Below, one piece after another: positions 33,102 through 41,089 of a stretch of 64,000 nt of DNA. How positions within the stretch are numbered: the first letter of the stretch is position 1; each line of letters begins with the position of its first letter. The position numbers and the translations under genes are program-made. The stretch is taken from NCBI GenBank assembly GCA_016182605.1, contig JACPGE010000092.1, forward strand, positions 1 to 64,000, in the 5' to 3' direction. This stretch comes from Candidatus Hydrogenedentota bacterium. GTDB lineage: Bacteria; Hydrogenedentota; Hydrogenedentia; Hydrogenedentales; JAEUWI01. A model generated the notes under the pieces. The model saw nothing but the letters and a program-made list of their open reading frames with translations, ran no database searches and was not told the origin of the DNA.

Positions 33102-33561
33102 CTGTCGCCTCCAAGTTTGGAATCGCTCATTTCCAATGTAAGAATCTTCAAATCCCTTACAAGAATCCCAGGTAATATTCGCGTACGCCGTGGAGCGGAT
33201 ATTTAAGTGTTGAATTACAAAGGGGCACATACGAATCATCGCAATGCTAACGGGAAAATACGGAAGCTTTCAGTGCGTAAATGAAGAGACAGCCGTAAGA
33301 ACAAGAATTGTAACTAATTTCTAGGCCCGTGTACCAATTGACCTCTACGTCGAGTTCAACGAAGTACCCAGTACCCAGATCCTCACAATCTCATTCGGAC
33401 GGGAAAAATACCCAAACGGGAAGATCGTACTCCATTACTAATTTCGATAATCGAAGTGAGAAAATCAATAATATCGATTTGTTCGGAAAAATCCACAAAA
33501 GATACCCGGGAACATCCAGGAATATTTTTCGCTAATGCTGGATTTTTTGTTGTGTCACCTT
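33102..33561. other. AT-rich intergenic region at the right edge of the island
   Basis: No credible gene. It should hold the island operon's promoter (minus strand, upstream of 33101), although I see no strong consensus. Base composition stays AT-rich until about 33540 and turns GC-rich with pssA. No match to the lost part of the PIN toxin gene is visible. Confidence 0.5.
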
Positions 33562-34470
33562 TCAGTTCTTCGAATGAATCACGTCCGCGGGGTCGTGGGG
33601 CACCTCGGTGGTGAGTAGTCCGGTGGGGTGATCTTGGTGGAGTTCATGCCGGCGGAAGAAGCGCAAGTAGAGGGTTTCCACGATGCCGAACATGACGTAG
33701 GCGGCGCCGAGGGGGAAAAGCACGAGATAGGGGGAGCTGGTAAGCGCGTAATGCACGATGGCGATGATGAAGGCATAGGTGCCCAGGGCGAAAAAGGCAC
33801 GGCGCGGCACCAGGATGAAGGATTTGAAACGGTTCTTGGGATAGCGGACCGTGCTCACCATGAGGAAGGCGAGCGAGATCGCCATGGGCCCAAGCAGATA
33901 GTAGGCCCAGGGTCCGAGCGTGAGGTTTTCGAGGCGGGGCTCCACATACTGCAAGAAGAGCACGAAGGCCGCCAGGGAGCCGCCTGCCGCCGGGGAGGGC
34001 AGGCCCGTGAAGTTGTCCTTTTGCTCGGTCTGGTAGGTGTTATACCGCGCGAGGCGCAACGCCGTGCATATGATGTATATGATGGCCATGTACGACCCGG
34101 TTTTCCCGACGATGGACTGGGTGCGCGCGGACAGATCGAGGACGAGGTGTTCGGCGCTGGGCAGGTACGAGGTGAATACCAGCACCCCCGGCGCGAGGCC
34201 AAAGGTGACGATGTCGCAGAGGCTGTCCAACTCCTTGCCGAATTCGCTCGTGCTGTTCGTCACGCGGGCGACAAAGCCGTCGAGGGCGTCGAAAACGATA
34301 CCCGCGAGAATGTAGAGCGCGGCGTGTTCGAATTCGAGGCCGATGCTGGCGAAGACACTCGCGATGCCGCAGTAGAGGTTCATGGTGGTGAATACGCTGG
34401 CGAGCACGTTGATGGGCTTGCGGCGGGCGGCGTATTTGAGGCGGCGTTTGCTGAAATGCTTGATCTTCAT
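33562..34470 (-). CDS. pssA: CDP-diacylglycerol--serine O-phosphatidyltransferase
   Basis: 302 residues, about eight membrane helices. The CDP-alcohol phosphotransferase signature is complete: D61-x2-D64-G65-x2-A68-R69-x8-G78-x3-D82-x3-D86. It makes phosphatidylserine from CDP-diacylglycerol and serine at the cytoplasmic membrane. The start overlaps the psd stop by four bases, so the two steps to phosphatidylethanolamine are co-translated. Confidence 0.95.
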   Translation of the reverse strand: MKIKHFSKRRLKYAARRKPINVLASVFTTMNLYCGIASVFASIGLEFEHAALYILAGIVFDALDGFVARVTNSTSEFGKELDSLCDIVTFGLAPGVLVFTSYLPSAEHLVLDLSARTQSIVGKTGSYMAIIYIICTALRLARYNTYQTEQKDNFTGLPSPAAGGSLAAFVLFLQYVEPRLENLTLGPWAYYLLGPMAISLAFLMVSTVRYPKNRFKSFILVPRRAFFALGTYAFIIAIVHYALTSSPYLVLFPLGAAYVMFGIVETLYLRFFRRHELHQDHPTGLLTTEVPHDPADVIHSKN

Positions 34471-35114
34471 GAAAAGCGGGCCACGATGGTGGTGCCGGCA
34501 TAGACCTTGTCGCCGTTGGCGATAAGGACCTCGGTGCCAGGCGGGAGATAGAGTTCGGTGCGGGATCCAAAGCGTATCATACCAAATTTCTCGCCTTTTG
34601 TAAGCCTGGTGCCCTCGGTCACCGGGCAGACGATGCGGCGGGCGACCGCGCCGGAGATCTGGCGGACGGTCACGGGGCCCTTGGCGGTCTCCATCCAGAC
34701 GGCGTTGGATTCGTTGATTTTGGAGGTTTCGGGAAGGCGCGCATCCTTGAACTGGCCGGAGGCGTATTTCACGCCGCTCACCTCGCCATCGAAGGGGGCG
34801 CGGTTCAGGTGGGCGTTGAAAACGGAGAGAAAAATGGAAATTCTGCGGGAGGGGCCGCTGTAGTGGGGCGATTCATCGAGATCTTCAATGGCCACAATCG
34901 TGCCATCCGCAGGAGAAACGACCTCATCGGGGGCCGCCGTGATTGTACGCGGGAAGTCCCGGAAGAAGGCCGCCACACAGAAGGCCACCAGCAGGAGGAA
35001 GGCCCCGGCGCCGTTCCACGGGGTTGGGGCCAGGGCGGCCAGCAGGATTCCGGGTATCAGCACCGGGAGATAAAACCGGGCGCCTTCTCTCCATCCACTA
35101 AACGGTTTGGTCAC
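34467..35114 (-). CDS. psd: Phosphatidylserine decarboxylase proenzyme
   Basis: 215 residues, the short form. Two N-terminal membrane segments, then SPADGTIVAIEDLD (about 67-80), FLSVFNAHLNRAPFDG (about 95-110) and the self-cleavage site RFGSRTEL with G183-S184, where the pyruvoyl group is made. It converts phosphatidylserine to phosphatidylethanolamine. Start: GTG 35114, which overlaps the radC stop (GTGA). Genes radC, psd and pssA form one chain of overlapping genes. Confidence 0.95.
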   Translation of the reverse strand: MTKPFSGWREGARFYLPVLIPGILLAALAPTPWNGAGAFLLLVAFCVAAFFRDFPRTITAAPDEVVSPADGTIVAIEDLDESPHYSGPSRRISIFLSVFNAHLNRAPFDGEVSGVKYASGQFKDARLPETSKINESNAVWMETAKGPVTVRQISGAVARRIVCPVTEGTRLTKGEKFGMIRFGSRTELYLPPGTEVLIANGDKVYAGTTIVARFS

Positions 35115-35809
35115 ATTAACTGCCTTTCTTTGAGGGACACGAAGCTATTGTCTCCAAATACGACATGGTCGAGCAAGCGAATGCCCATGATTTCTCCCGC
35201 CTCCAGGAGGCGCTTGGTCAGTTCCACGTCCTGGCGGCTCGGTTCGGGGTCGCCACTGGGGTGGTTATGGGCCACGATAATGGCGGTGGCGCCCTCGCGC
35301 ACGGCCTGCCGGAAGACATCGCCGGGATTGGCGAGGGTCTCGTTGATGCTGCCCTGAGAGACCTGCACCGACTTGAGGACCTCGTTCTTCTGGTTGAGGA
35401 GCAGGCTGAAGAAGTGCTCCGTTTCCATGACCTTGAAGCCGGGCTGGAGCAGTTCATAGACATCCTGCGCAGAGCGGATGCGCGGACGCTGGGGCCCGCG
35501 CAGGCGGATGAGGCGCGTGCCCAGTTCCAGCGCGGCCTTGACCTCGATGGCTTTCACCCGGCCGATGCCCTTGACCTGCTGCATCTCTTCCACCGAGGCG
35601 CGGGCCAGCCCGTTGATGCCTTCGAACTGTTTCAGGAGCCGCTCGGCCAGGGCGACGGCCCCTTCCTCCCGCGTGCCCGTGCGCAGGAGCACCGCGACCA
35701 GTTCCGCATCGCGCAGGGCCTCTGCGCCTATGCGCTCCAGGCGCTCGCGGGGCCGGTCTTCTTCGGGCATTTCACGCACGGCAGAGGTGTATTGCCGGGG
35801 GGCATCCAT
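35111..35809 (-). CDS. radC: RadC family DNA repair-associated protein
   Basis: 232 residues from ATG 35809 with GGAG nine bases upstream; the frame extends to 36007 but only with sequence derived from a palindromic repeat. N-terminal helix-hairpin-helix (VKGIGRVKAIEVKAALELG) and C-terminal JAB/MPN metalloprotease-like domain with HNHPSGDPEPSRQD, in which the zinc-binding H-x-H-x10-D pattern is intact. The exact role of RadC is debated. First gene of the radC-psd-pssA operon. Confidence 0.95.
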   Translation of the reverse strand: MDAPRQYTSAVREMPEEDRPRERLERIGAEALRDAELVAVLLRTGTREEGAVALAERLLKQFEGINGLARASVEEMQQVKGIGRVKAIEVKAALELGTRLIRLRGPQRPRIRSAQDVYELLQPGFKVMETEHFFSLLLNQKNEVLKSVQVSQGSINETLANPGDVFRQAVREGATAIIVAHNHPSGDPEPSRQDVELTKRLLEAGEIMGIRLLDHVVFGDNSFVSLKERQLM

Positions 35810-35956
35810 GGGTGTCCACTCCAGGGTTAATGGTGAAGTTTCCGGTGTATTACACCACGAATGAACGCCACTATACACGAATAAGGCGTTGCTGGAGAAC
35901 AGGAAAAAGATTGTGCGGGAAGCGGTGGGCGCGGGCTGGATCGGGGAATACCTTCC

Positions 35957-36019
35957 GGGATCGCCGGGTTGTACTCGGCTTTCTCCGCTCGAAGATGCCG
36001 AGTACAACGCGGCGATCCC
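35957..36019. repeat. 23-bp inverted repeat, strong hairpin
   Basis: Arms at 35957-35979 and 35997-36019 match at 22 of 23 positions around a 17-base loop. The core GCCGAGT-AC-AAC-GCGATCCC is the same as in repeat R3. It lies just beyond the stop of the ATPase gene (minus), 148 bases upstream of radC, and may end the ATPase transcript although no T tract follows. Confidence 0.85.
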
Positions 36020-36039
36020 AGGGGGGGCACACGTTACAG

Positions 36040-37158
36040 CTATTTCCGCGGCAAGCGCAGGAGGCCCTGTCCTTGGATTCGGGTTTCGCCCTGGACCTGT
36101 TCAAGGGTGATCGTCGCTTCGCCACTGTACTTCGCAATGTACTCCGCGAGAGGGGCTGCGTGGGTCGTGACCCAGACCTGCGTGCGCTGGCCCGCGCTGG
36201 CGATGAGTTCCGCGAGCGGTTCGAGCAGGCTGGGGTGCAGGCTGGGGTGCAGGCTGGTCTCGGGTTCGTTGAGCGCGAGCAGGGTTGGCGGGTGCTGGCT
36301 GAGTAGCGCCGCGAGCAGGCACAGGTAACGCAGCGTGCCGTCGGACAGTTCGTGGGCCAGCAGTGGCCGGAGTACGCCAGGCATCTCCAGGCCCGCCACA
36401 AGGGTGCGCGGGTCGCCATCGATCACCAGCTTTGCTCCGGGAAAGGCCCGCTGTATGGCCGCGTTCATCGCCGCGTGATTGCCGTAGAATTGAATCGTGA
36501 TCAGCGCCGCGGCGAGGTCCGCCCCATCGTGACCGAGGATGGGGGTTTGCATGGATGCTCTGGGTCGGCGCAGCGGCGACTGGTCGTCGGTGCGAAACTG
36601 GTGGTAGAAACGCCACGCGAGGAGCCGTTCGCGCATGGCGGAAAGTTCTGGGAATTGGTGCGGGTCGCGAATGGTGGAGAGCGCCGTTTCGTTGGGGTTG
36701 AGTTGCCCGCGGTAGCTCGCCATTCGGCCCGACTCATCGCGCACGGACACGCTGGAATAGTCACGATCGAGGAACACGATGCGTGAGCGCCCTCCTTCCC
36801 GAAAATGCAGTTGTTCGCGTTTGATCGCCGGATCGAGGATGAAGAAGGGATTGGCGTCCGCCGGAGCCGACGCCCCAAATTCCAGATCATAGTCCCAGCC
36901 GTCCACCGTCACCCCGAGCCGGACGCGCTGCGTGCCCTTTTTGCGCGAGCCCGCCCACATGACCGACGGGATGCCGCCCTCTTCCGTGATGGCCTGGGCG
37001 AGGGTACCGTCCGCCGCTTTCGCGAGAAGGTGAAGCGCGCGGTAGAGGTTGGACTTGCCGGAACCGTTGGGGCCCGTGATGACGTTAACCTGACCGAGAT
37101 CGAGAAGCACATCGCGAATGGAGCGGTATCCCGACAGGCGGAGTTCGGTGATGGGCAT
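36040..37158 (-). CDS. RecF/SMC-like AAA ATPase
   Basis: 372 residues from ATG 37158 (MPITELRLSGYRSIRDV). Walker A GPNGSGKSN (29-37), an ABC-type signature region ELSDGTLRYLCLLAAL, and Walker B TLLALNEPETSLHPS followed by a helix and a D-loop/H-loop-like WVTTHAAPLAEYI. This is the AAA_21/RecF-type ATPase family, often annotated as a predicted ATPase; some are halves of defence pairs, but no nuclease partner follows here. A 12-base duplication in the gene (36226-36249) repeats SLHP just after Walker B, where relatives have one copy. Confidence 0.85.
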   Translation of the reverse strand: MPITELRLSGYRSIRDVLLDLGQVNVITGPNGSGKSNLYRALHLLAKAADGTLAQAITEEGGIPSVMWAGSRKKGTQRVRLGVTVDGWDYDLEFGASAPADANPFFILDPAIKREQLHFREGGRSRIVFLDRDYSSVSVRDESGRMASYRGQLNPNETALSTIRDPHQFPELSAMRERLLAWRFYHQFRTDDQSPLRRPRASMQTPILGHDGADLAAALITIQFYGNHAAMNAAIQRAFPGAKLVIDGDPRTLVAGLEMPGVLRPLLAHELSDGTLRYLCLLAALLSQHPPTLLALNEPETSLHPSLHPSLLEPLAELIASAGQRTQVWVTTHAAPLAEYIAKYSGEATITLEQVQGETRIQGQGLLRLPRK

Positions 37159-37345
37159 GGCGCAACCTCTGGCAACGGGCATTCGGATTGAACGGCAACA
37201 GCAACTATAACGGAAAGGAGGTGGACGGGTCATCTGGAGTTTGGCGCACTTCCCGGTAATTTTTGCGCCAAAGGCGGCAGTTCCCCTTAACTTCATCCAT
37301 GTGTATCCGTGTCCATCCGTGGTTATATTTTTCTACCACAAAGAT

Positions 37346-37541
37346 CCTGGCGCGGCGTAGCCGCAACCAAAGCAAAGCCGAGTGAAACTCAGCGATCCCA
37401 GAGCGGGAACTCACGCAAGGACGCCAAGCCACAAAGCCCACAAAGCCCGGGGACAGCCCCCTTGGGTTGAGAGGGAGTTCGTTGAAGTAAGCATCGACGC
37501 TTCCGAAGTAGCACGTCGCTCGACGAGCGTCGTGATTGGCC
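37346..37541 (+). repeat. Composite dispersed repeat R3, copy B
   Basis: Carries both R3 modules, without the spacer present in copy A at 9341-9595. Shared blocks include GTAGCCGCAACCAAAG, GCGATCCCAGAG, AAAGCCCGGGGACAGCCCCC and CGTCGCTCGACGAGCGTCGT, the last being itself palindromic around TCGACGA. Confidence 0.8.
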
Positions 37542-37723
37542 CTTCAACGCGTTCGATCTGTTGTGAACAGAAGCGGCCCCGGGGGGGAAGTGGATTCGAC
37601 TGTTCAAGATATTGCTGTTGGGTGACCCCGTGCGTGTAAGTGAGCTGTTCGGGGGCTTCGACGGGCAATCCCTACGCTCATCGAGCGAAGGGCTACTTTG
37701 GGCGATTCGCGTACCACGGACCA

Positions 37724-37832
37724 CACGGAGCACCTGGCGTGGCATAGCCGCAACCAAAGTTGTGAGGGATCGGAGCCGAGTGCAACTCGGCGATCCCAGG
37801 AAGGGGATTCACGCAAGGACGCCAAGCCGCAA
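37724..37832 (+). repeat. Dispersed repeat R3, copy C (first module only)
   Basis: Begins CACGGAGCACCTGGCGTGG and includes GCCGAGTGCAACTCGGC, a perfect 6-bp hairpin, then GATCCCAGGAAGGGGATTC. It lacks the second module. Confidence 0.8.
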
Positions 37833-38049
37833 CCTTCGGAAGGGGACCAAGGGGGATGTTCCTTGATTGTTGGTGTAGTATGGGCGGGATCGTTGTTGGT
37901 TCGGGTGTCGTTGGGGAATGGCGCTGTTCAGCTTTTCCCTCCTTGAGGAGTGAAAGGAATCGTCCGAGCATGTGTAGCTGCGGTGCATGTATCCTTGATC
38001 AAGATGCCATCGGAAACTGTAGCGCAAAATGAGAGTCAGGAGTGTTTAG

Positions 38050-39213
38050 ATGGCCCGTATAGGTTTAGTGTCGTGTGTCAGCGAAAAGCGTCCGATTGCC
38101 TCCTTGGCGAAGGATCTGTACGACTCCGCGCTATTTGGCAAATCGAGGGCATACGTCGAGAGGCATTGCGACAAGTGGTACCTGCTTTCATCCAAATACG
38201 GACTGGTTGATCCAGAAACAGTAATCGCGTCCTATGACGACACGCTAAACTCCAAACCGCGCGCTGAGCGCGCAAGATGGGCAGAGCAAGTATGGTCCGC
38301 CCTTCAGCCAAAGATCAGTTCCAACGATCAGATTACTATCCTGGCTGGGGAGAAGTACCGGGAATTCCTCGCAGGCAGGCTTTCCGAGTATGGCTGTGAA
38401 GTTTGTGTTCCGTTGAAAGGCCTTAAGATTGGTTATCAGTTGCAGTGGCTGTCCCAGCGACTGGCGTCTTCCAACAGGGGGCAAGATGTCGAACGGTTGT
38501 ATGGCATCCTTCGTCGACTGGAATCTGGTTTAGGAGGAAAACGCCTGATGCGCGATTGCGGTGGCCACCTGGCGTGGCCCCGGAGCGGGATGTATTTCTT
38601 CTTTGAACCTGGCGAGCATCGGCAGGACACTGGGGAATCCAGGGTTGTTCGGGTTGGTACTCATGGCGTAAGCCGCGGTTCAAGCTCGACTCTTTGGAAA
38701 CGACTCTACGCTCATAGAGGATACGGGGATGGACGGGGAAATCACCGGGGGTCCATATTTCGACTTCATGTTGGCGCGGCCATTGCAAACAAGGAACGGA
38801 AGGCGGCAGTCCAGTCCTGGAGCATTGGCCAATCTGCAAGCGCTGAAATCCGAGCGGCAGAGGTCGAACTGGAGCGGCGTGTATCCATCCACCTTGGGCC
38901 GATGGGCCTCCTGTGGCTGGCCATCGAGGACAGCGCTTCGCCTGGGAGTGATCGCGCATACCTTGAGCGCAATGTTGTTGGGATGCTGGCAGGAAAGACA
39001 GGCCCGTTAGACCCTCCATCACCCGAGTGGTTGGGGGCCTACAGTCCTGAAGAACGAATACGTAATTCGGGGCTTTGGAACCTCAATCATTTGTCTGTTG
39101 ACTACCGGGCAGAGTGTTTGGACATTCTGGACGAGTATGTTTCCATAACCTTGGGGACAACCCCGAAGCCTCAACAGTCGCTGGCTCCGGAGGGATGGCA
39201 CACGCGCGTTTAG
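38050..39213 (+). CDS. DUF6884 domain protein with GIY-YIG-like C-terminal domain
   Basis: 387 residues. Residues 1-115 (IGLVSCVSEKRPIASLAKDLYDSALF ... ASYDDTLN ... ILAGEKYREFL) match the DUF6884 pattern, a small domain distantly like YaaA. A second part from about 175 reads SGMYFFFEPGE, VVRVGTHGVS, STLWKRLYAHRG and GNHRGSIFRLHVG, which fits a GIY-YIG-like nuclease fold with the second tyrosine replaced. A glutamate follows in AEVELERRVS. Nuclease activity is possible but unproven. ATG 38050 has AGGAG seven bases upstream. It stands alone beside repeat-rich DNA and could be an imported defence or nucleic-acid-modifying gene. Confidence 0.72.
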   Translation: MARIGLVSCVSEKRPIASLAKDLYDSALFGKSRAYVERHCDKWYLLSSKYGLVDPETVIASYDDTLNSKPRAERARWAEQVWSALQPKISSNDQITILAGEKYREFLAGRLSEYGCEVCVPLKGLKIGYQLQWLSQRLASSNRGQDVERLYGILRRLESGLGGKRLMRDCGGHLAWPRSGMYFFFEPGEHRQDTGESRVVRVGTHGVSRGSSSTLWKRLYAHRGYGDGRGNHRGSIFRLHVGAAIANKERKAAVQSWSIGQSASAEIRAAEVELERRVSIHLGPMGLLWLAIEDSASPGSDRAYLERNVVGMLAGKTGPLDPPSPEWLGAYSPEERIRNSGLWNLNHLSVDYRAECLDILDEYVSITLGTTPKPQQSLAPEGWHTRV

Positions 39214-39304
39214 ATGCGTACAGTCGGCAAGTTGGCACTCGCCTGTGCTATGTTGTGGACGTGGCCGAGAAAAAGCCGTTCTCACGGAACAGGAGTACAT
39301 CGCT

Positions 39305-40813
39305 GTGGATCGACGCGCCTTTTTGACGACGGGTACGCAGGCGGCGCTTGCGGGCGGGCTGTTGGGCGGGGTGGCCTTCCCCGCAGCCGGAGTGGAGGTG
39401 GACTCCGCTATCCATGGCGGGCCGTTGCATGCGCTCTTGCGCGAGTACACGGCGGAAGATCACCGGCGGCGCCTCGCGAACATCGCCGTGTGCACGCAAT
39501 CGATCCGCGCCTGCATGCGCCAGCACCTCATTACGGAGTATATGCCCGGCCAGTGCTGTTACAACCTGGGTGAATACCCCAGCACGAAGCCGTGGGTCGT
39601 GGACGAGTACGACGAGCAGGAACTGGACCGGCTACGCGATGATGGGATACAAGTCTTGCAGGTCTTCGACGACTGGAACGATTCGCTGCGCCTCTTCGGC
39701 GGGGACAAGTATTCCGCGGTCAATCCCGAGGGCTACCGCCGCTTTATCGAGATGGCGCACCGGCGCGGCATGAAGGTGCTGACCTATACCTCGCCATGCT
39801 TCATCCAGCGCACGGACCCCGACTTCCAGCAGGCCTGGAGCCGCGAAGGGGATTTCCTCGTTGTGGGCTATTGGAACATGGCGCGGTGTTCTCCGGCGAG
39901 CCCCGGCTGGCGCGCCTTTCTATTGCAGAAGTATGCCCAAATCATGGACGAGTACGGCGCGGACGGGCTCTATGTGGATGGCGGTTATCTCGCGAACCGG
40001 CACGCCATCAAGCACACCATGCCCATGGCGCCAGACGAGATCGTGGCGTTTGAAGAGACACCTGAACACGACGGTGCCTTTGCGGATCTGCTGGCGCTCA
40101 TCTACGCCGGGGTCAAGCAGCGTGGCGGCATCCTGAAGCTCCACGTGAACGCCGCCGAAGCGCCCATGGCGGGAGCATTGAAGACCTACGATTACCTGTG
40201 GGTGGGCGAAGGCGTGGCATCAGCGGATCCCCTGCGCGAAACAGTGAAGAACTACGTGCCCTATATTGTGCCCTGTCTCGACATGGGCTTCACCACCCTG
40301 GAAACAGAGGACGAACCCTACCTCCACGCCATTCCCTACATGCAGTTTCCCGTGACGGCGGGCGGGCGCATCTTCACGGGCGAGCGCGGCTTCGTGCCGG
40401 GCATAAAATACAACGACGATTTCTGGATGCAGCGCTGCCGCGACGCGTGGAAGCAGTACCAGGAGGATCCGTCGAAGCTGTACACCCACAGCGCTTGGGA
40501 CGCGGTGCCGGGGAACCCCAATGCGCGGGCCCTTCATGGGCGTTGGCTCAAGCGCTATCTGCCGATGGTCGAAGCGGGCACGTGGGCCTGGCTGGAGGTG
40601 AAGGACTCAACGTTGTTTGCGACGCCCTTGCCCGAGGGGGTAGTGGCGTCGGCCTTCGCGAACCGCGACCTGCACCTCGTGGTGGCGAATTACGGGCGGG
40701 AGGCCGTGGAGGTGTCTACAGCGGCAAACTATGTGGATACGCGGACGGAGGTGGCGTCCACGACGTGGAAGGTGGCTGCGCGGTCGCTGGTGATCCTGCG
40801 CCGGGAGGCGTGA
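39305..40813 (+). CDS. Tat-exported TIM-barrel glycoside-hydrolase-like protein
   Basis: 502 residues from GTG 39305, which has AGGAG nine bases upstream. The N-terminus VDRRAFLTTGTQAALAGG is a twin-arginine signal. The body reads as a beta/alpha barrel: VLQVFDDWND, GMKVLTYTSP, the block YGADGLYVDGGYL with a candidate catalytic aspartate, and LKLHVNAAEA; a beta-rich C-terminal domain follows (LHLVVANYGREAVEV). It resembles hydrolases of clans with GH36/GH31-type barrels, but I cannot name a family. Export of a folded protein implies a periplasmic or secreted enzyme. Confidence 0.68.
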   Translation: MDRRAFLTTGTQAALAGGLLGGVAFPAAGVEVDSAIHGGPLHALLREYTAEDHRRRLANIAVCTQSIRACMRQHLITEYMPGQCCYNLGEYPSTKPWVVDEYDEQELDRLRDDGIQVLQVFDDWNDSLRLFGGDKYSAVNPEGYRRFIEMAHRRGMKVLTYTSPCFIQRTDPDFQQAWSREGDFLVVGYWNMARCSPASPGWRAFLLQKYAQIMDEYGADGLYVDGGYLANRHAIKHTMPMAPDEIVAFEETPEHDGAFADLLALIYAGVKQRGGILKLHVNAAEAPMAGALKTYDYLWVGEGVASADPLRETVKNYVPYIVPCLDMGFTTLETEDEPYLHAIPYMQFPVTAGGRIFTGERGFVPGIKYNDDFWMQRCRDAWKQYQEDPSKLYTHSAWDAVPGNPNARALHGRWLKRYLPMVEAGTWAWLEVKDSTLFATPLPEGVVASAFANRDLHLVVANYGREAVEVSTAANYVDTRTEVASTTWKVAARSLVILRREA

Positions 40814-40899
40814 GGAGTAGTCAAACCACGGAAAGAGACTCTCGTCGTGCGAGTAGCTCGCAGTCTATTCAGAAGACGTGAGGAACGGAGACAGGGATA

Positions 40900-40998
40900 C
40901 CCATGAGGAGCACGGGCGTCTCGCCCGTATCGACGATTCCCCATTGTTTCACAAGGATAAAGGTCTTCGACGGGCGAGACGCCCGTACCCCTCATGGG
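40900..40998. repeat. Long inverted repeat between convergent genes
   Basis: Arms at about 40900-40930 and 40968-40998 match at nearly all positions (CCCATGAGG ... ACGGGCGTCTCGCCCGT). Each arm contains a smaller perfect palindrome, ACGGGCG-TCT-CGCCCGT. It lies between the convergent hydrolase (plus) and prmC (minus) genes, so a two-way transcription stop is possible, though there are no T tracts. Confidence 0.8.
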
Positions 40999-41089
40999 AT
41001 GGATGCTCTTTTTCTCGACGTAACGAGCAGGGAATCGGATCACGCGAAAGCCACAGTGGGTCTGCTATCCCGGCCAGTAACGGAGAGAA

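Larger units (their letters stand above)
28590..33240 (-). mobile_element. AT-rich genomic island with a four-gene putative defence operon
   Basis: Base composition drops sharply relative to both flanks, and all four genes point the same way with overlaps of a few bases. The left edge interrupts a PIN toxin gene at about 28603; the right edge is within 33102-33561, where the sequence becomes GC-rich again at pssA. No integrase or transposase is present, and I see no clear terminal repeats. Confidence 0.75.
37159..38049. other. Gene-free stretch filled with dispersed repeats
   Basis: About 890 bases without a credible gene. It carries two copies of repeat R3 (37346-37541 and 37724-37832). 37845-37862 is a fragment of the GGGGACCAAGGGGGATG repeat seen complete at 41709-41752. 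The last 100 bases hold the promoter region of the next gene. Confidence 0.7.

Noticed and set aside
33240-33561. Missing part of the PIN toxin gene at the other edge of the island
   Set aside because: Read on both strands, I find no match to the conserved later PIN motifs.
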